In this document: in pieces, positions 30,612 through 42,000 of the stretch | Layout of the letters: every line of letters begins with the position of its first letter | Position numbering within the stretch: position 1 is the stretch's first letter | Assembly (NCBI RefSeq): GCF_932526225.1 | Contig: NC_064034.1 | Span: 18,970,927-19,034,926, forward strand | Direction of reading: 5' to 3' | DNA: 64,000 bases | DNA from: Nematostella vectensis | Taxonomy: Eukaryota > Cnidaria > Anthozoa > Actiniaria > Edwardsiidae | The notes under the pieces: generated by a model | Databases searched by the model: none | What the model was told of the DNA's origin: nothing | Seen by the model: the letters and a program-made list of their open reading frames with translations, nothing else | Made by a program: the position numbers and the translations under genes

Positions 30612-33600
30612 ATGGAGAACGTCAAAGGGCTTATCTCTAAGTATATACCAGTCTTTATTTCCAGCAAAAAGGACTCTTCAGACCAAGAATACATACATGT
30701 AAAGCGTGAGGAAGAGGTGGACGATGATGATTATGAGTTTGGAGGGAAGACGTGCGCGGTCGAGGCCGGAGACGAAGATAATGGAGAGGAAAAAGAAAAG
30801 GAGAAAACATTAGACGAGACCTCAGGAACGAAGGGAATAAGCTCAGATGTGCCGCAAAAAAGTACCACAAGTCTTCAAGCGGCGTGGAACATTTCCAACC
30901 TTATTCAAGGTAAGAGATGCTGTCAAATACTGACGCTGTGATCCATCCAAAAAAAAAATTTATGAAGCTTTATATCTCGCTGAAGTAACATAAATCTATA
31001 CTGAGTTGCCCAAGTTCCCTTTTTTTTCCTTCCCTATTTAAATTCTTCATTCCTCTTGGCTGAATGCAATTGTTCAATATGTCATTAAATGTTATTGCGT
31101 GTTGGTTTTTCTTAAGCGGATCCCAATATTAGTGAAGGGGCTCGTCATATCCCAATTATAAAAATTCTGGCATTACTGTCTGGGCCTAAGGGGTGCGTTA
31201 ATGTGTTGTTAGTGGAATGTTGGAGTATTTGCCCCTGCACAAACAGCCGCCAGGTTGGGCTCAACATTTTGAAGACGATGCAAATAAGCCCAATATTGAT
31301 GAGTTCCTGAGCAAACCGAGGGCTAGCAAAGCAGTGCTACTCTTTGAAAGGAAATGATACGCAGTCTCGGCCAAAAGTTTCCAATTAAAGTTTAACCAAC
31401 ATGCGTCAGCACGTCTTAACATAGTGTTCAAACAAGCCCAGCATTGCTAGCCCAGCTGGCAGCTTAATTATAAAGGAAATGACAGGCGTGGCTGTGCCCC
31501 CCCCCGGTTTCTTAATGTCTCTGAATTGTGCCCCTCCTCCACCAGTATTTCGAGGCCAGATACGGCACTGTATATCACAGCATCGCCAAAAGTAACGAGA
31601 GAAAGGATGTACCCGTCGAAACAGTCCACCACGCCTATCTTCTAAAGGACACATATATAGCTGTTAAGTCTACTGCTACCCCTTCGGGTCGAAATTAATT
31701 TTAACAGCAACACCACCGTTTTGATGCAGCTTCAAATTATGTGTGGAAATATCGACCCGTTTAGACAAATACACAGTGGTCAAAGCTGAATTCAGTTCGG
31801 TTAACGATGACCAACTAGTAGACGATAAAGTCTATTCAAAAGTGCCGGAATTGACAACCAACAATGTCAAATGACCAAACTAGACAGCTTTTTCGGCTAT
31901 ACAAGTTTACCTGCTAGTTCAGGCGCGTACACAGGGGGGTGCGCAGGGTGCGCGCGCACCCCCCCCCCCCCTTGGCGGCCAAAAAGTGGGTCATTTCTTA
32001 TAAAGGAATCTTCAAATACTATGATTTTTCCATATGATCTGTATGACTGCGCACCTTTCCCCCCCACCCCCCCCCGCCTCAGCCAATCCTGGATACGCGC
32101 CTGTAGTTCAATTGGGCTCGAGGAATATTTGATAAACATGATTTGTTCAATTCGCGTCACAAAAGCGCTCTGTTTAATAATTGTTATGGATCTTCTAGGT
32201 ACTGGTACTCTCGGTATTCCATACGCGGTGAGCAAGGGTGGCTACATGGCTCTTGTGGCAATCGTCTTTATCGCGGTCATCACGAACTACACCGGGAAAC
32301 TCATAATCGAGTGCTTGTACGAGCGGCCCATGAACGCTGACGGAAAGCGTGGCAGGCGACTAAGGAAGAGCTATGCAGCGTTAGGTGAGGTTGGGAGGTC
32401 TGCTTTAGAATTAGGAATGAGAATGATTAGAATAGAAAAAGCGAGCCTTCGTTTTCCCACGTTCCCATTCCGGAATTGAATGGAGGCCATTTTACCCATT
32501 CTGCTACCTGTAGCAGAATGACTCGAATGCCATTCTGAACATTTTTACCAACCATTCCAATTCCAGAATGATAGGAAAAACGCGCCTTTAATTGTGTAAG
32601 GCCTCGGACAAACGCCGTTCTTTTCATGTACCGTTACAAATGCAAATGAACATATAACAATCAAATAGGTTAAACCTATGTTATATTTGCATGTATTTGC
32701 ATTTGGAACGGTACATGAAAAGAACCGCGAAGCACCATTTTCCAAGCAGTCAGTACACACTTTACAGCTGACGACACCAGCCACAGCACATCAACCTTTA
32801 ATGGATAATCGTACGATACAGTGATTACAATTTGCTGTATTTAGTAGAAACTTCTTAGGTATTAGATTTTTGCCAGTCTTTATTTGCCAATCTCCATTTG
32901 AGTTTTTTTTTTAATTGGTGTATATCAGGGAAGTCCAGAGAACGCGGAGAAATTCCTTTCGCTTAGTGAGAGGAGGTAGCTCCCCCTTTGGCTTTTTAGT
33001 GTTTCCCCTCTCAAAAATTAACTGTTGTGTCCCATTTCAATGTCATCGTCGGGACACATCAAACTCTAATACTTACGATATGTCCTTATTCAGCGATTGA
33101 CGATAGAGCGGGGTTCCAATGTATCTGTTCTCCTGTCATTAGGTCAGTCGTGCTGGAAGCGAAAAGGAGCCCTCCTCGTTTGCGCCGCGCAAGTGATGCA
33201 GCTCACTTGCGCATGTGTGCTTTATCTCATGCTAGTAACCGACTTCTTCTACGATCTATTTGAGCACAAGGGTCTGTCGCGCACGGCGTGGTCCATTCTA
33301 GCAGGTGTGGTACTTCTCCCGTCCATCTTTCTTAACCAGCTAAACCGGATCTCGTGGTTGAGTATGTTCAGTGTTTTCGCACTGGTAATGGTCTTCTTGA
33401 CTGTGATTGGGTACGGCGTTAGTCAGCGCTACTCTTGGGACGCACACATGCCTTTCACCACCCCCCAGGGGCTGCCTGTGGCGTGGGGGATCATCTTGTT
33501 CAGCTTCGTCTGTCACCCGTATTTACCTGGGATCGAAGAAAACATGACGTCACCGGAATCTTTCGACCAAGTCATGAACTACTCCTTCATCATTTCCGCT

Positions 33601-34134
33601 GCCACCAAACTCATCTACGGCTTTATCGCGGTCCTCACGTTCAAGCAAGACACCAAGCAAGAAATATCCGAGAATCTGCCAGCAGGGGCTTTGGAGAACA
33701 CGGCCAATGGCTTTTTAGGTCTCAATGGCCTTTTCTCGTACGCCCTACCAACCTTTACTCTGTTCACAGTGCTGAATAAGGCTCGCTTGCCATGCCTTCC
33801 TCGATGCTTCCCAGATGAGAAGACGCCGTTCACCAAGCAGGAACGTGGGGTCGTGTATCTCTTGAGGGCGGTATTCGTAGTGCTGACCGTGGCTATCGCT
33901 GTCTTCGTACCAGAGTTCTCGCTTCTCATGGCTATTATCGGTAGTATTTCTGGAGTGTTTCTGACGCTCGTGTTCCCGCCGTTGTTTTATATCATTCTCC
34001 ACTTGGAGCATATCAGTAGCAAGCAGTACGTGGTGAATATCTTGATCGTGTGTGTCGGAGTACTCAGTGGAGGTTTTGGGCTTGTGTTCTCCGTCATTGC
34101 TTTGATGAAAGTGTATCTGACGGGAGAGGATTAG
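30612..34134 (+). CDS. SLC32/VIAAT-like vesicular amino-acid transporter
   Basis: Member of the amino acid/auxin permease (AAAP) family, closest in what I can recognise to vesicular inhibitory amino-acid transporters (SLC32A1), which load GABA or glycine into vesicles against a proton gradient. Exons 30612-30909, 32199-32384 and 33143-34134 join in phase (CAA G|GT ACT and TTA G|GT CAG) to 491 residues; the human protein has 525. Residues 1-90 are an acidic cytoplasmic tail rich in Asp, Glu and Lys. SLQAAWNISNLIQGTGTLGIPYAVSKGGY follows as TM1, the family's unwound first helix, and then about nine further hydrophobic segments. The ENLPAG and NGLFSYALP..LFTVL blocks also fit the family. Two alternative 3' splice sites upstream of exon 3 give a worse match than the one at 33143. 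AATAAA lies at 34681. The substrate is not proven; an SLC36-like role is the main alternative. Confidence 0.85.
31465..31575 (+). repeat. Dispersed repeat fragment, family shared with 51130-51235
   Basis: AAGGAAATGACAGGCGTGGC..TGTGCCCC, then a C-run and TTTCTTAATGTCTCTGAATTG..TGCCCC, closely parallels the stretch at about 51140-51215. Both retain the same order of motifs, so they are copies of one interspersed element. It lies in intron 1 of the transporter. Confidence 0.75.
31922..32103. mobile_element. Small TIR element (MITE), copy A
   Basis: Ends CAGGCGCGTACACAGG and CCTGGATACGCGCCTG are inverted at 14 of 16 positions. The pentamer TAGTT on both sides looks like a target-site duplication. 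The interior is about 150 bp with GGTGCGCAGGGTGCGCG, C-runs and GGCGGCCAAAAAGTGGGT, and has no ORF. A second copy lies at 36046-36184. It lies in intron 1 of the SLC32-like gene. Confidence 0.85.
32510..32522. repeat. Central palindrome of a small fold-back element
   Basis: CATTCTGCTAC and GTAGCAGAATG face each other around position 32509. Outer segments such as CCATTCCGGAATTG and CCAATTCCAGAATG, plus GAGCCTTCGTTTTCC and GGAAAAACGCGCC, extend the symmetry over about 32430-32585. It lies in intron 2 of the SLC32-like gene. Confidence 0.6.
32612..32728. repeat. Fold-back element with ~50-bp arms
   Basis: The left arm begins CGTTCTTTTCATGTACCGTT and continues ACAAATGCAAATG. The right arm ends CATTTGGAACGGTACATGAA and continues AAGAACCG. 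Arms pair with few mismatches around an AGGTTAAACCT centre. A snap-back MITE in intron 2 of the transporter, unrelated in sequence to copy A. Confidence 0.85.
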
Positions 34135-34809
34135 ATGACCTGGCCTTTAAACGAACGTCTAATCTCAGGGTAGAGGATAAGCTTAACTGGACCCTGCTCT
34201 TGGGAACCACATCTCACTGGAGTCATTGAGATATTACTCCTCCAAAAAACAGAATGTCTACTGCTTCAGGTGCAGAGAGGAGAACTTAGCTGTAATGGAG
34301 ATCGCTCTTCGAAGAATCCTTAAGAAATTCCAATAACAATTCTAAAATAATCACAAAGAAATTCCAATGAACCGCTAAAGTGGTTCTACAATTAAAAACA
34401 AGAACAAATGTAAAAATATATAAGGACAATTCTAAGAAACTGAGTGATCAACATTTAATTAGCAGATATAGTATGTAATAATTCCCTCTCGTGTTACTTA
34501 GTCTGATGTGTTTGAGTTTTGTGTGTAGGGGGGGGGGGGAGGTTGTTCTTTAAGTTTTAAAAGAAGATGAATGGTTGCAGGGTTCTCGTCCGCCTTAAGC
34601 TAACGAGCAGGGTGTTTGACCAGTTTGAGGAATTGTTTTAATTAAGTTGCATAAAGAAAGACCTACCATCTTTTTAATTAAATAAAAGCCTGTTTTTGCT
34701 CATTTTTGTGTATTCACAACAAAAGAATAATCCGGTGGTTTCTGTTCCCTTCAAGAATTAACAATTTTCTAATCACGATAACTCGGTTTTCGGGTTATCG
34801 AATTTTACT

Positions 34810-35876
34810 CACCGCGGTGATCCTGGTTTCTAAAACTTCTTTGTTCCTAGTCAGTTCCTACTCAGTTCTTATGGTAAGTGGGGGGTGGGGGGGGGGGGTA
34901 ATTTTCCAATAACAAAAAAAACTAAATTATCTATTTTTGTATAGAATTGGAGAGTAAGGCTGGAAATACACCAACATTATTTTTTTACATAGATTTTTGC
35001 GCTATTTAGAGGATTAATGCTAAAATTCTATTTGAGTTATTACTAGCGCAAAACATTCAAAAGGCGATCCTATTTGTACAAAGAAATCCAAATTTGTACC
35101 CCTAACTTTTTACTGTTTTATTATGCTGTGTTGTGGCATAAAATGCGTGTGAAAGGTTTCAAAGTTTTTTTTTTATAATTAGGAACCAGTTTCTACTTCC
35201 GGTCACGAGTAGAAACCGATTAGAAACTGGTCTAAAAAATGATGCAAATCTCTATGAATTTTGATAAATTTAAAAGAATTCCCCTTCATTCGGATAATTA
35301 AAATTATATCCGGGTCACTTCAGGTCCAGTTTCTATTTTACTATCCGTAATTTAAATGTAACGCACTAAGTTATTGGTGTAGCTAGCGTGACTACCAAGT
35401 GCGTGATCCAAGCGTTACTTCTACTTAGGTGGTCTTCACCGTTGACAGCGGCGCCGACAAAAAGTAAATGTTTACTGTTTGAGGATTTAGCAATAAATAA
35501 ACTCTAAATCGGTATAGAAACGTAATAGAAACACAAAAAAATCCTTATTTTGTAGTCACATTAGAGCTATCTCCTTGTGTATTATAAAGAAAATTTCAAT
35601 CGTCTAAATTAGAAACCAGACAAGTCTAGTCAATGTCTAGACTCTACTAGACATTAGTCTAGAATCCACAAAAAATAACAAAAATTGCTGTAAATAGTTT
35701 TATAAATCATATTTATAATGCCTCTCCACCGATGCTATCTGATTTTACTCGGTAAATGATGTATTTTTACCATTTTAGTATTTTTTTATGAAGAACCCCC
35801 CCTTGACCTTGATAAGGAACTGACTTGAAACTGACTACTAGGAACTGAGGAATCAGGAACTAGGATCACCGCGGTG
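34810..35876. mobile_element. ~1.07-kb element with long imperfect inverted ends
   Basis: CACCGCGGTGATCCTGGTTT at 34810 is mirrored by GGATCACCGCGGTG ending at 35876. Symmetry continues inward through TTCCTAGTCAGTTCCTACTC against the complement of AGGAACTGACTTGAAACTGA, about 70-90 bp. The outermost CACCGCGGTG is itself a palindrome. No transposase reading frame is seen inside. Smaller hairpins lie at 35190-35233 (ACCAGTTTCTA..TAGAAACTGGT) and around 35620-35665 (GTCTAGA repeats). Confidence 0.65.
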
Positions 35877-36045
35877 TTTTACTCTGTAAAACTCGGGATC
35901 TTCAGCAACAACGACGGCAACAAGGACCACAAACGAAGAAAACAATATAATGGAATTGGTTTGCCAGATTTGCGGATTCAGTGTAAAGTACGTAGATATA
36001 ATAAATATGCGGCGTCTTTTGTCTGATAGCTTTATATTTACCGTG

Positions 36046-36184
36046 TACACAGGGGGGTGCGCAGGGTGCGCGGTAGGGTGGCGGCCAAAAAGTGGGTTTC
36101 CTATTAATGAATCTCCAAATACTATGTATTTTCCATATGTTATACCTGCGCATCCCTCTCAGCAAATCCTGGGTACGCGCCTGC
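36046..36184. mobile_element. Small TIR element (MITE), copy B
   Basis: Shares with 31922-32103 the stretch GTACACAGGGGGGTGCGCAG..GGTGCGCG, then GGCGGCCAAAAAGTGGGT, then TCTCCAAATACTATG..TTTTCCATATG and the end CCTGGGTACGCGCCTG. Its left end is diverged (CGTGTACACAGG). About 139 bp, no ORF. Confidence 0.8.
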
Positions 36185-36329
36185 CATAAAAAAAACGAAA
36201 AATTTTCTTCATTATTTTACCTTCGCAACGATTTTAGAATGAACAGACACAATGGAAAAATAAGGCAGTCCAATGGGGATTTAACCCCCCCCCCCCCCTC
36301 CTGTCCCGTAGATCCGCTACTGTTTATGT

Positions 36330-36590
36330 GCTATTCGCATGAGCGAATTAAGGCATTCTATATATCACTCTGGTATGTCATAAATCTAAAAGTCAAACTT
36401 TTTAGTAAGCCAAATCCGATAATAAACGTCCTGTGGAGATACTGAAATGGAATAGTAAACTAGTAGTAAGATTTTTGTTAGAAAACTCACCCCTCCATCC
36501 CGGAAAAAGTAGTAAACCTCCCCCTCCCCCCCCCCCCCCCCCCCCCCCCCCTCCCCCACCCAAATACGTCTGCAACCGAGCAACCGAGAG
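36330..36590 (-). repeat. Dispersed repeat, family shared with 60355-60680
   Basis: Read on the minus strand it contains GAGTTTTCTAACAAAAATC, CAGTATCTCCACAGGACG, TTTATTATCGGATTTGGC, GACATACCAGAGTG and GCGAATAGCAC. The same order, with small differences, is found on the plus strand at 60430-60640. It includes the long C-run. Confidence 0.8.
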
Positions 36591-36815
36591 TCTTGTGAGG
36601 AAATATTGATATTGAGATTTGAAAACCATAGTAAAAAAATGTCACGATGGGGACAAAGTAGGGCTTACTAGCTGTCCGAAATCGGGCCTACATTCTTGGC
36701 TACCTGTGCTAGTACCCAAGCCCCACGGTAATATGTAATTTCGTGCCCATGCCTTGACCGAGGAGACAGGTGAAACTTGCAAATTATGTAAACAAAAACA
36801 AACTGTCTCTGGAAA

Positions 36816-37931
36816 ATGGCGGATTCTCTTTCTTCTCTCAGCAAATTGACTTCCTGGATTGGAAGTTATTGGCTGCCAACATCTCAAGAAAGGCTACAAG
36901 ATGCAGAATCTAAGATCTTGCAGCGAATCCAAAAGCCATGGGAAGGAAATTTCGTAAAAGTTGGTAAAAATGTCGAGATTTGGACCCTGAAAGTGAATAC
37001 ACAAGAAGCAAGCGGAGAAACACCTTTGGTGCTGGTTCACGGGTTCATTAGCGGGGTCTGCTGGTGGGTACAGAGTTTCGATGTCTTGAGTGAAAAGCGC
37101 ACAGTGTACGCGTTTGATTTGCCGGGTTTTGGTCGTAGTTCACGCCCTGAATTTTCAAGCACTCCAGAAGAGGCAGAAGACGAATTTGTGCAGTACATCG
37201 AAGAATGGAGAAAAGCAGTCGGCCTTGAGAAGTTTATTCTGCTAGGGCATAGCCTTGGTGGATATCTAGTAACTGCTTATGCTTTGAAATATCCCGATCG
37301 AGTGCATCATTTGATTCTATCGGATCCTTGGGGATTTTCCATTCTGCCATACGGTGCTGTAGACCGCCACCCCGACAGCCCCTTCAGCTATAACCAACTC
37401 CCAAAATGGCTGCACCTCGGGAACTATTTTACAAATACTCTTAATTTTCTAACCCCAGTTAGATTATTAGGCCCTTTGGGACCGTATGCTGTTAGCCTGG
37501 CACGCTTCGATCCTAACAAGAAGGACTCGGCACTGTGGAAAGAGGGGGCTGTTTTCGAGTATATTTACCACTGCAATGCCCAGACACCCACCGGCGAAAA
37601 CGCTTTCAGAAACATGAATTTTTTGCTGGGTTGGGCAAAGCACCCTATGATTAAACGTGCTCGAGAAATAGACCCGAAAATGAGAATTTCCATCATGTAT
37701 GGATCCTGGACATTTCTCGACCACAGAACAGCATACGAGCTCAAATGCATTCGACCGGAGTTGAGTGTTGATGTCTACATTGTAAAGGACGCAGGGCATG
37801 ATATTCATGTTGACAACGCTGGGAAGTTCAATGAAATCATGGCTGACATCTTATGCAAGTGTGCTAGGGATGTAGATGATGAAGACTGGATGGCAATAGA
37901 GACAATTGATGAACCTTCACAGGGGGACTGA
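36816..37931 (+). CDS. ABHD4/ABHD5-family alpha/beta hydrolase, intronless
   Basis: 371-residue alpha/beta-hydrolase of the ABHD4/ABHD5 (CGI-58) group, which acts on N-acyl phospholipids or lysophospholipids or co-activates triglyceride lipase. Visible: oxyanion-hole HGF at residues 75-77, nucleophile elbow GHSLGG at 144-149 (Ser146), YGSWTFLD with the probable acid Asp302, and GHDIHVD with His328. The last forms the HxxxxD pattern (328-333) seen in this group. Having serine rather than the asparagine of vertebrate ABHD5 favours a catalytically competent ABHD4-type lipase. The ATG at 36816 sits in a good context (GAAAATGG) and no upstream in-frame extension is needed. The gene is a single exon; AATAAA lies at 38144. 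An intron in the 5' UTR is possible but not seen. Confidence 0.9.
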   Translation: MADSLSSLSKLTSWIGSYWLPTSQERLQDAESKILQRIQKPWEGNFVKVGKNVEIWTLKVNTQEASGETPLVLVHGFISGVCWWVQSFDVLSEKRTVYAFDLPGFGRSSRPEFSSTPEEAEDEFVQYIEEWRKAVGLEKFILLGHSLGGYLVTAYALKYPDRVHHLILSDPWGFSILPYGAVDRHPDSPFSYNQLPKWLHLGNYFTNTLNFLTPVRLLGPLGPYAVSLARFDPNKKDSALWKEGAVFEYIYHCNAQTPTGENAFRNMNFLLGWAKHPMIKRAREIDPKMRISIMYGSWTFLDHRTAYELKCIRPELSVDVYIVKDAGHDIHVDNAGKFNEIMADILCKCARDVDDEDWMAIETIDEPSQGD

Positions 37932-39072
37932 TGTGTATATGGGGTTTCGAAAGAGCCAGGGAGCTGTTCGTAACTGTACATTTTTTAGCTTTTTTGAATA
38001 TTTATTTGGCTGCATATCATATTTTATTAATCCCAGTGCTTCAGATGCAGTGCAAAGTCCATGTAAAAAGTATTAGATGTAAAAGGTTTACACTGTATTT
38101 GCAAGTACAGAGTTATTGTTTTTGTTTAAAAACAAAGTGCATGAATAAAAGCCTATTGTTTTCTTATCTGAGCAGGCTAATGAAATCTGATGTAAACAAA
38201 TATCACTTTCCTTGAGTAGTTTGAGCCAGAAAGTGACATGTAATACTAGTTTTATTGAAGGAAACTAAACAGCTATTTATTATTCTATTCCAACTTGAGG
38301 GTGGATGGTTTGGTGTTCTTTTTGAACTTGGAAATAACAAAAAACATTCTAGCTTCTGAAATGTATTTATTGCAGTAATTGGCAAATGCTTTGTTCTAAA
38401 ACGAATTCAATGTTTTTATTTTATGTTAAATATTGAAAGATGTACATAGTCAAAGTTGTTTTTATTGCTTGGGTTTATGTTTATCAGACGAGATTTTATT
38501 GGGTTATATTAAATATGTTTTTAAAAAGGATCATTTTCTAGATCATCTATAACACAAGAATGATTCTTTACACTATTGTTAGATTACTTTATTGTAGTTT
38601 TCAAAAAAAATAAGCTCATCAATTAACGAACTATTATTTTTGAGTACACAAAACAGCTATATAGAGGAATTATAGAGACAATTTTCAGCTATAACTATGC
38701 TGTATTGTCCAAAAATTATCCAAGATAGCACACAAAACACTACAAGGATTGGTATGCTATTGATCCCTTTATTTAATTTTAAAGTTGTTGCCTACAATAA
38801 TTTAAGGAGTCAAAAGTGGACAGCCACAGACTCATTGTATTTTTCTGGGTTCTTTTGTGAATGGCATTCTTTGTTTTTTTTTGTTGTTGTTATCTTCACA
38901 AAAGGGCAGCTAGTGCAGCCTTGGCTAGTCAAAATCCATAAGCTGATCAGCAACTAATGCCTCTCCCTTGCACTCTGCTGAGAAAACAAGGATAGAAGAA
39001 GAGATTAACGAAATAAATAGGTAAATAATTCAAATACAGGGAGTGTATAAAAAAGCTATGGAGAAACAAAAA
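37932..39072. other. Hydrolase 3' UTR and convergent intergenic DNA
   Basis: The poly(A) signal of the hydrolase is at 38144. AT-rich DNA without recognised elements follows up to the presumed last exon of EIF2B3, which is transcribed toward it. Confidence 0.5.
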
Positions 39073-42000
39073 TTAAGAGGAGAACTTGAGTCCATAATAG
39101 ACCATCAGGATGTATTTCTGATCATGCTCGCCTTTCTTTCCCTCTAGAAAAGCACCACCAATTCAATCTAAAATAACTCTCACTCATATCACTACATTGA
39201 CTAGTTGTCTATTAGTAGGCCTCAAAGTTCAATATTTTTTTACAGGCTTGTCATTGGATTAACAATTTCTAAAAATCTTCTAATAAAAAAGCTCACCTCC
39301 TTCACCAATAGTGTGTGAGTTGCCAACTTGACAGTCTTTCAGGCTTGCATTCTCCTTGATGTAGGCATTGTTACATACAATAGAACTAGTGATGTTACAC
39401 CTAGAGAATATACAAGACATAAGTATCATGTTCAATATAACTGAAGAGGGGCTGATCAAGGATGCATATCTTGAAAAGTGGGGCACCACCCAAAAGGGCA
39501 CATAACAGAATGGTCATTAGTTTAGCTCCTTAGCTAAACTAATTAAATTAGGTGTTAAACTAATTAAATTAGGTGTTAAAACACCTTAACATCATAAATA
39601 CCATTGCCCGGACCTTCCTGGATCTGCCACTGTGGCAAGCAATACCAGTAAAACATATCTCCATTAAAACACATGCAGCTCATTTGAGTAGAACATTATC
39701 AGGTGCAGAGCCAGCATATACTAAGGGGGGAGGGGGTGTGATGGGTGCACAGTGAGATAATATCTCATGTAAAAAAAAGTATAGTCGTTTATGACCCTCT
39801 AGTGATAAATTACCCACTTCTTGGCGGTCAAGCAGGATAGGGCACCCTGTCAACCCTTTAGATACACACCTGATTATATCAACTTACCCATCTTTGATGG
39901 TGACATGATCCATGATGACAGAGTTACTAATCTTGACTTTATCTCCTATAGTGGTGTGTTTGCCTATAACGGACCGCTTTACAGATACTTTATCTCCAAT
40001 GGAAACACTAGCATCCACCATACTGTCATTGCCAACCTGATCAAGGAAAACAAAGGTAGACAGTGTTTGCACTCTGCCCCTGGGGAAAGGCCACCCCCTC
40101 CCCCCCAAAAAAAACAGACAGGGTTATCATCAGCAAAATTTTAACCATGAGGTATAGCGCTCTGGGTGTTTTCAAAAGCATTTCTTACCCATTTCTAAAC
40201 CTAAGAGATAGCCCTAATACAATCATATTTTCAATACTCCTAAATTAAATTGCAGTCATCTCATTGCACTGCCATGAAGCACATCTCTTTTCAGAGACGT
40301 TGTGTGTTGTATTTTAGTGCTGTCATCCAGTTTTCAAGTCCTGTTGATATTGGATAGGATGATCCATTGGCATGGGACCCCCCACCCTAATATGTGTCAG
40401 GCAACACAAAAAAATCCAAAAGCCAAATGATATATCTGAATTGAGTTTTTTTTTTCAAATAGTACAAGTTACTGTACCACCCACCTGTGATTTAGGCTTA
40501 ATCACTGCGGTTGAGTGAATAAGAGGAATTTCTTTGGATGAGAGACTTGGAAGCTGTTTGGGAATCTGAAGAAAAAAGCCTTTTTTTTTAAATTTTCAGT
40601 AAATAATATGAAACCTGCAAATAGTTAGATGGTAGAGAAAAATTCAGAAGGAGAATAATCATAAGAGGAAAACAAATTGCTGTTGCTATAATCGTAATAT
40701 TGCTACTGATTCAGAGAAAACCAAAGAAAGGATCACAGTCATACCAGTCTGTTTGCTTCCATGTAAAGCTGTAATGTGTTGGCGTTTAGACACAGACCAC
40801 TCTCCATCACATAGGCGTGGCACCGTAAGGCGTTCCCATCACCCTTATCTGTTGTACATGTCCCACTCCAGGATGAGAGGCCCCTGGTCGCAACAGTGAT
40901 CTCATCTTCTGCTAAAAAGCTTAAAACGTCTGTAATAAAAAGAGAAAATCCAAGTTGTTGAATGGCATTCAGAATTAATATACAAATAGAAGGAAGTAGG
41001 GTGTAAAATAGTCTCATGTGCAGCTGTCCATGTCTGTGCCAGTCTAGAATCCGGAGGGATTCAACTAGGTGTAAAACTTATTGCAATTATTGTTCAGTAA
41101 GGATTTCTGCTACAGTATAACATAAAAAACAGGGATATATGTCTGTGATAGGCTTTACTTTTATGACACAGATCAAATTACTAATACAGTTCCTTTTTAA
41201 GCAATGAATAATGTTGAGTTTTTCTAGTTGGTTAAGAGGCACGGTAATAAATAACATTGCTGGCTGACTTAGTCGTGTAGTAATAGCTGGTTGAATTAGT
41301 TGTGATACATTGAACTGGCATAATTATTGAGTAACAACTCATACCTGTTTTTCGGTCATCACCTGCCATGGAGATAGATGCTGTATCATTTAGTGGAAGC
41401 CCAACTTTATCTTTTTTCTGCTTCTGAAACTGCTTCTTCACCAAAAATGGAATCAGTTCTCCTTTAATAGTTGAAATTGATCTAAAAATGTGAATAACAA
41501 AAAAAAAATTGCATTACATCAAATAATTTGTTAGAATCATAAATATTTTCTATAAAAAAATGAGAAGTGGAGGCACACTTACTTATTTTGAACAAGATAA
41601 TCTATGATCCACTTCTTCATGATGTACAAGTGAGTATCTACCAGTCTGGTAACAATATTTATACAAGGGTACCTAAAGTAGAGTAACAAAACAGATTTAA
41701 AACTTTCAATTTCTGACATTGTAAGCAGAAACCATTTCTTGTAAGGGCGAGAGTTGACTGTATTCAAATGGTATTTTCAAACAATACACTAAAAACTCTG
41801 TACCTTACCTTTTCAGTAATGCTTTACGAACAATTAATGTTTCTTCTAGATCTGCTTCAGATGCACAAAACAGAAGTCTGCTTTCTTTTGAATCCAGAGC
41901 AATATAGTGCTTTTGAACTGTTAAATAACAACAATAATATTACATACAATCACAAAAATCTGATTTACTGCACAAAACTAGGTAGAATTTATCTTGCCAC

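Larger units (their letters stand above)
34135..36815. other. Intergenic DNA between transporter and hydrolase, repeat-rich
   Basis: Holds the transporter 3' UTR (AATAAA at 34681), the 34810-35876 inverted-repeat element, MITE copy B, a dispersed repeat at about 36330-36590 and a C-run of more than 30 bases near 36520-36552. No exon is recognised. Confidence 0.6.

Noticed and set aside
33097-33142. ATG/TTG-started extension of the transporter's third exon
   Set aside because: The TCATTAG acceptor at 33142 restores phase (TTA G|GT CAG) and removes residues that do not fit the family.
36386-36629. Glycine-rich frames
   Set aside because: They translate a poly-C run inside a dispersed repeat.
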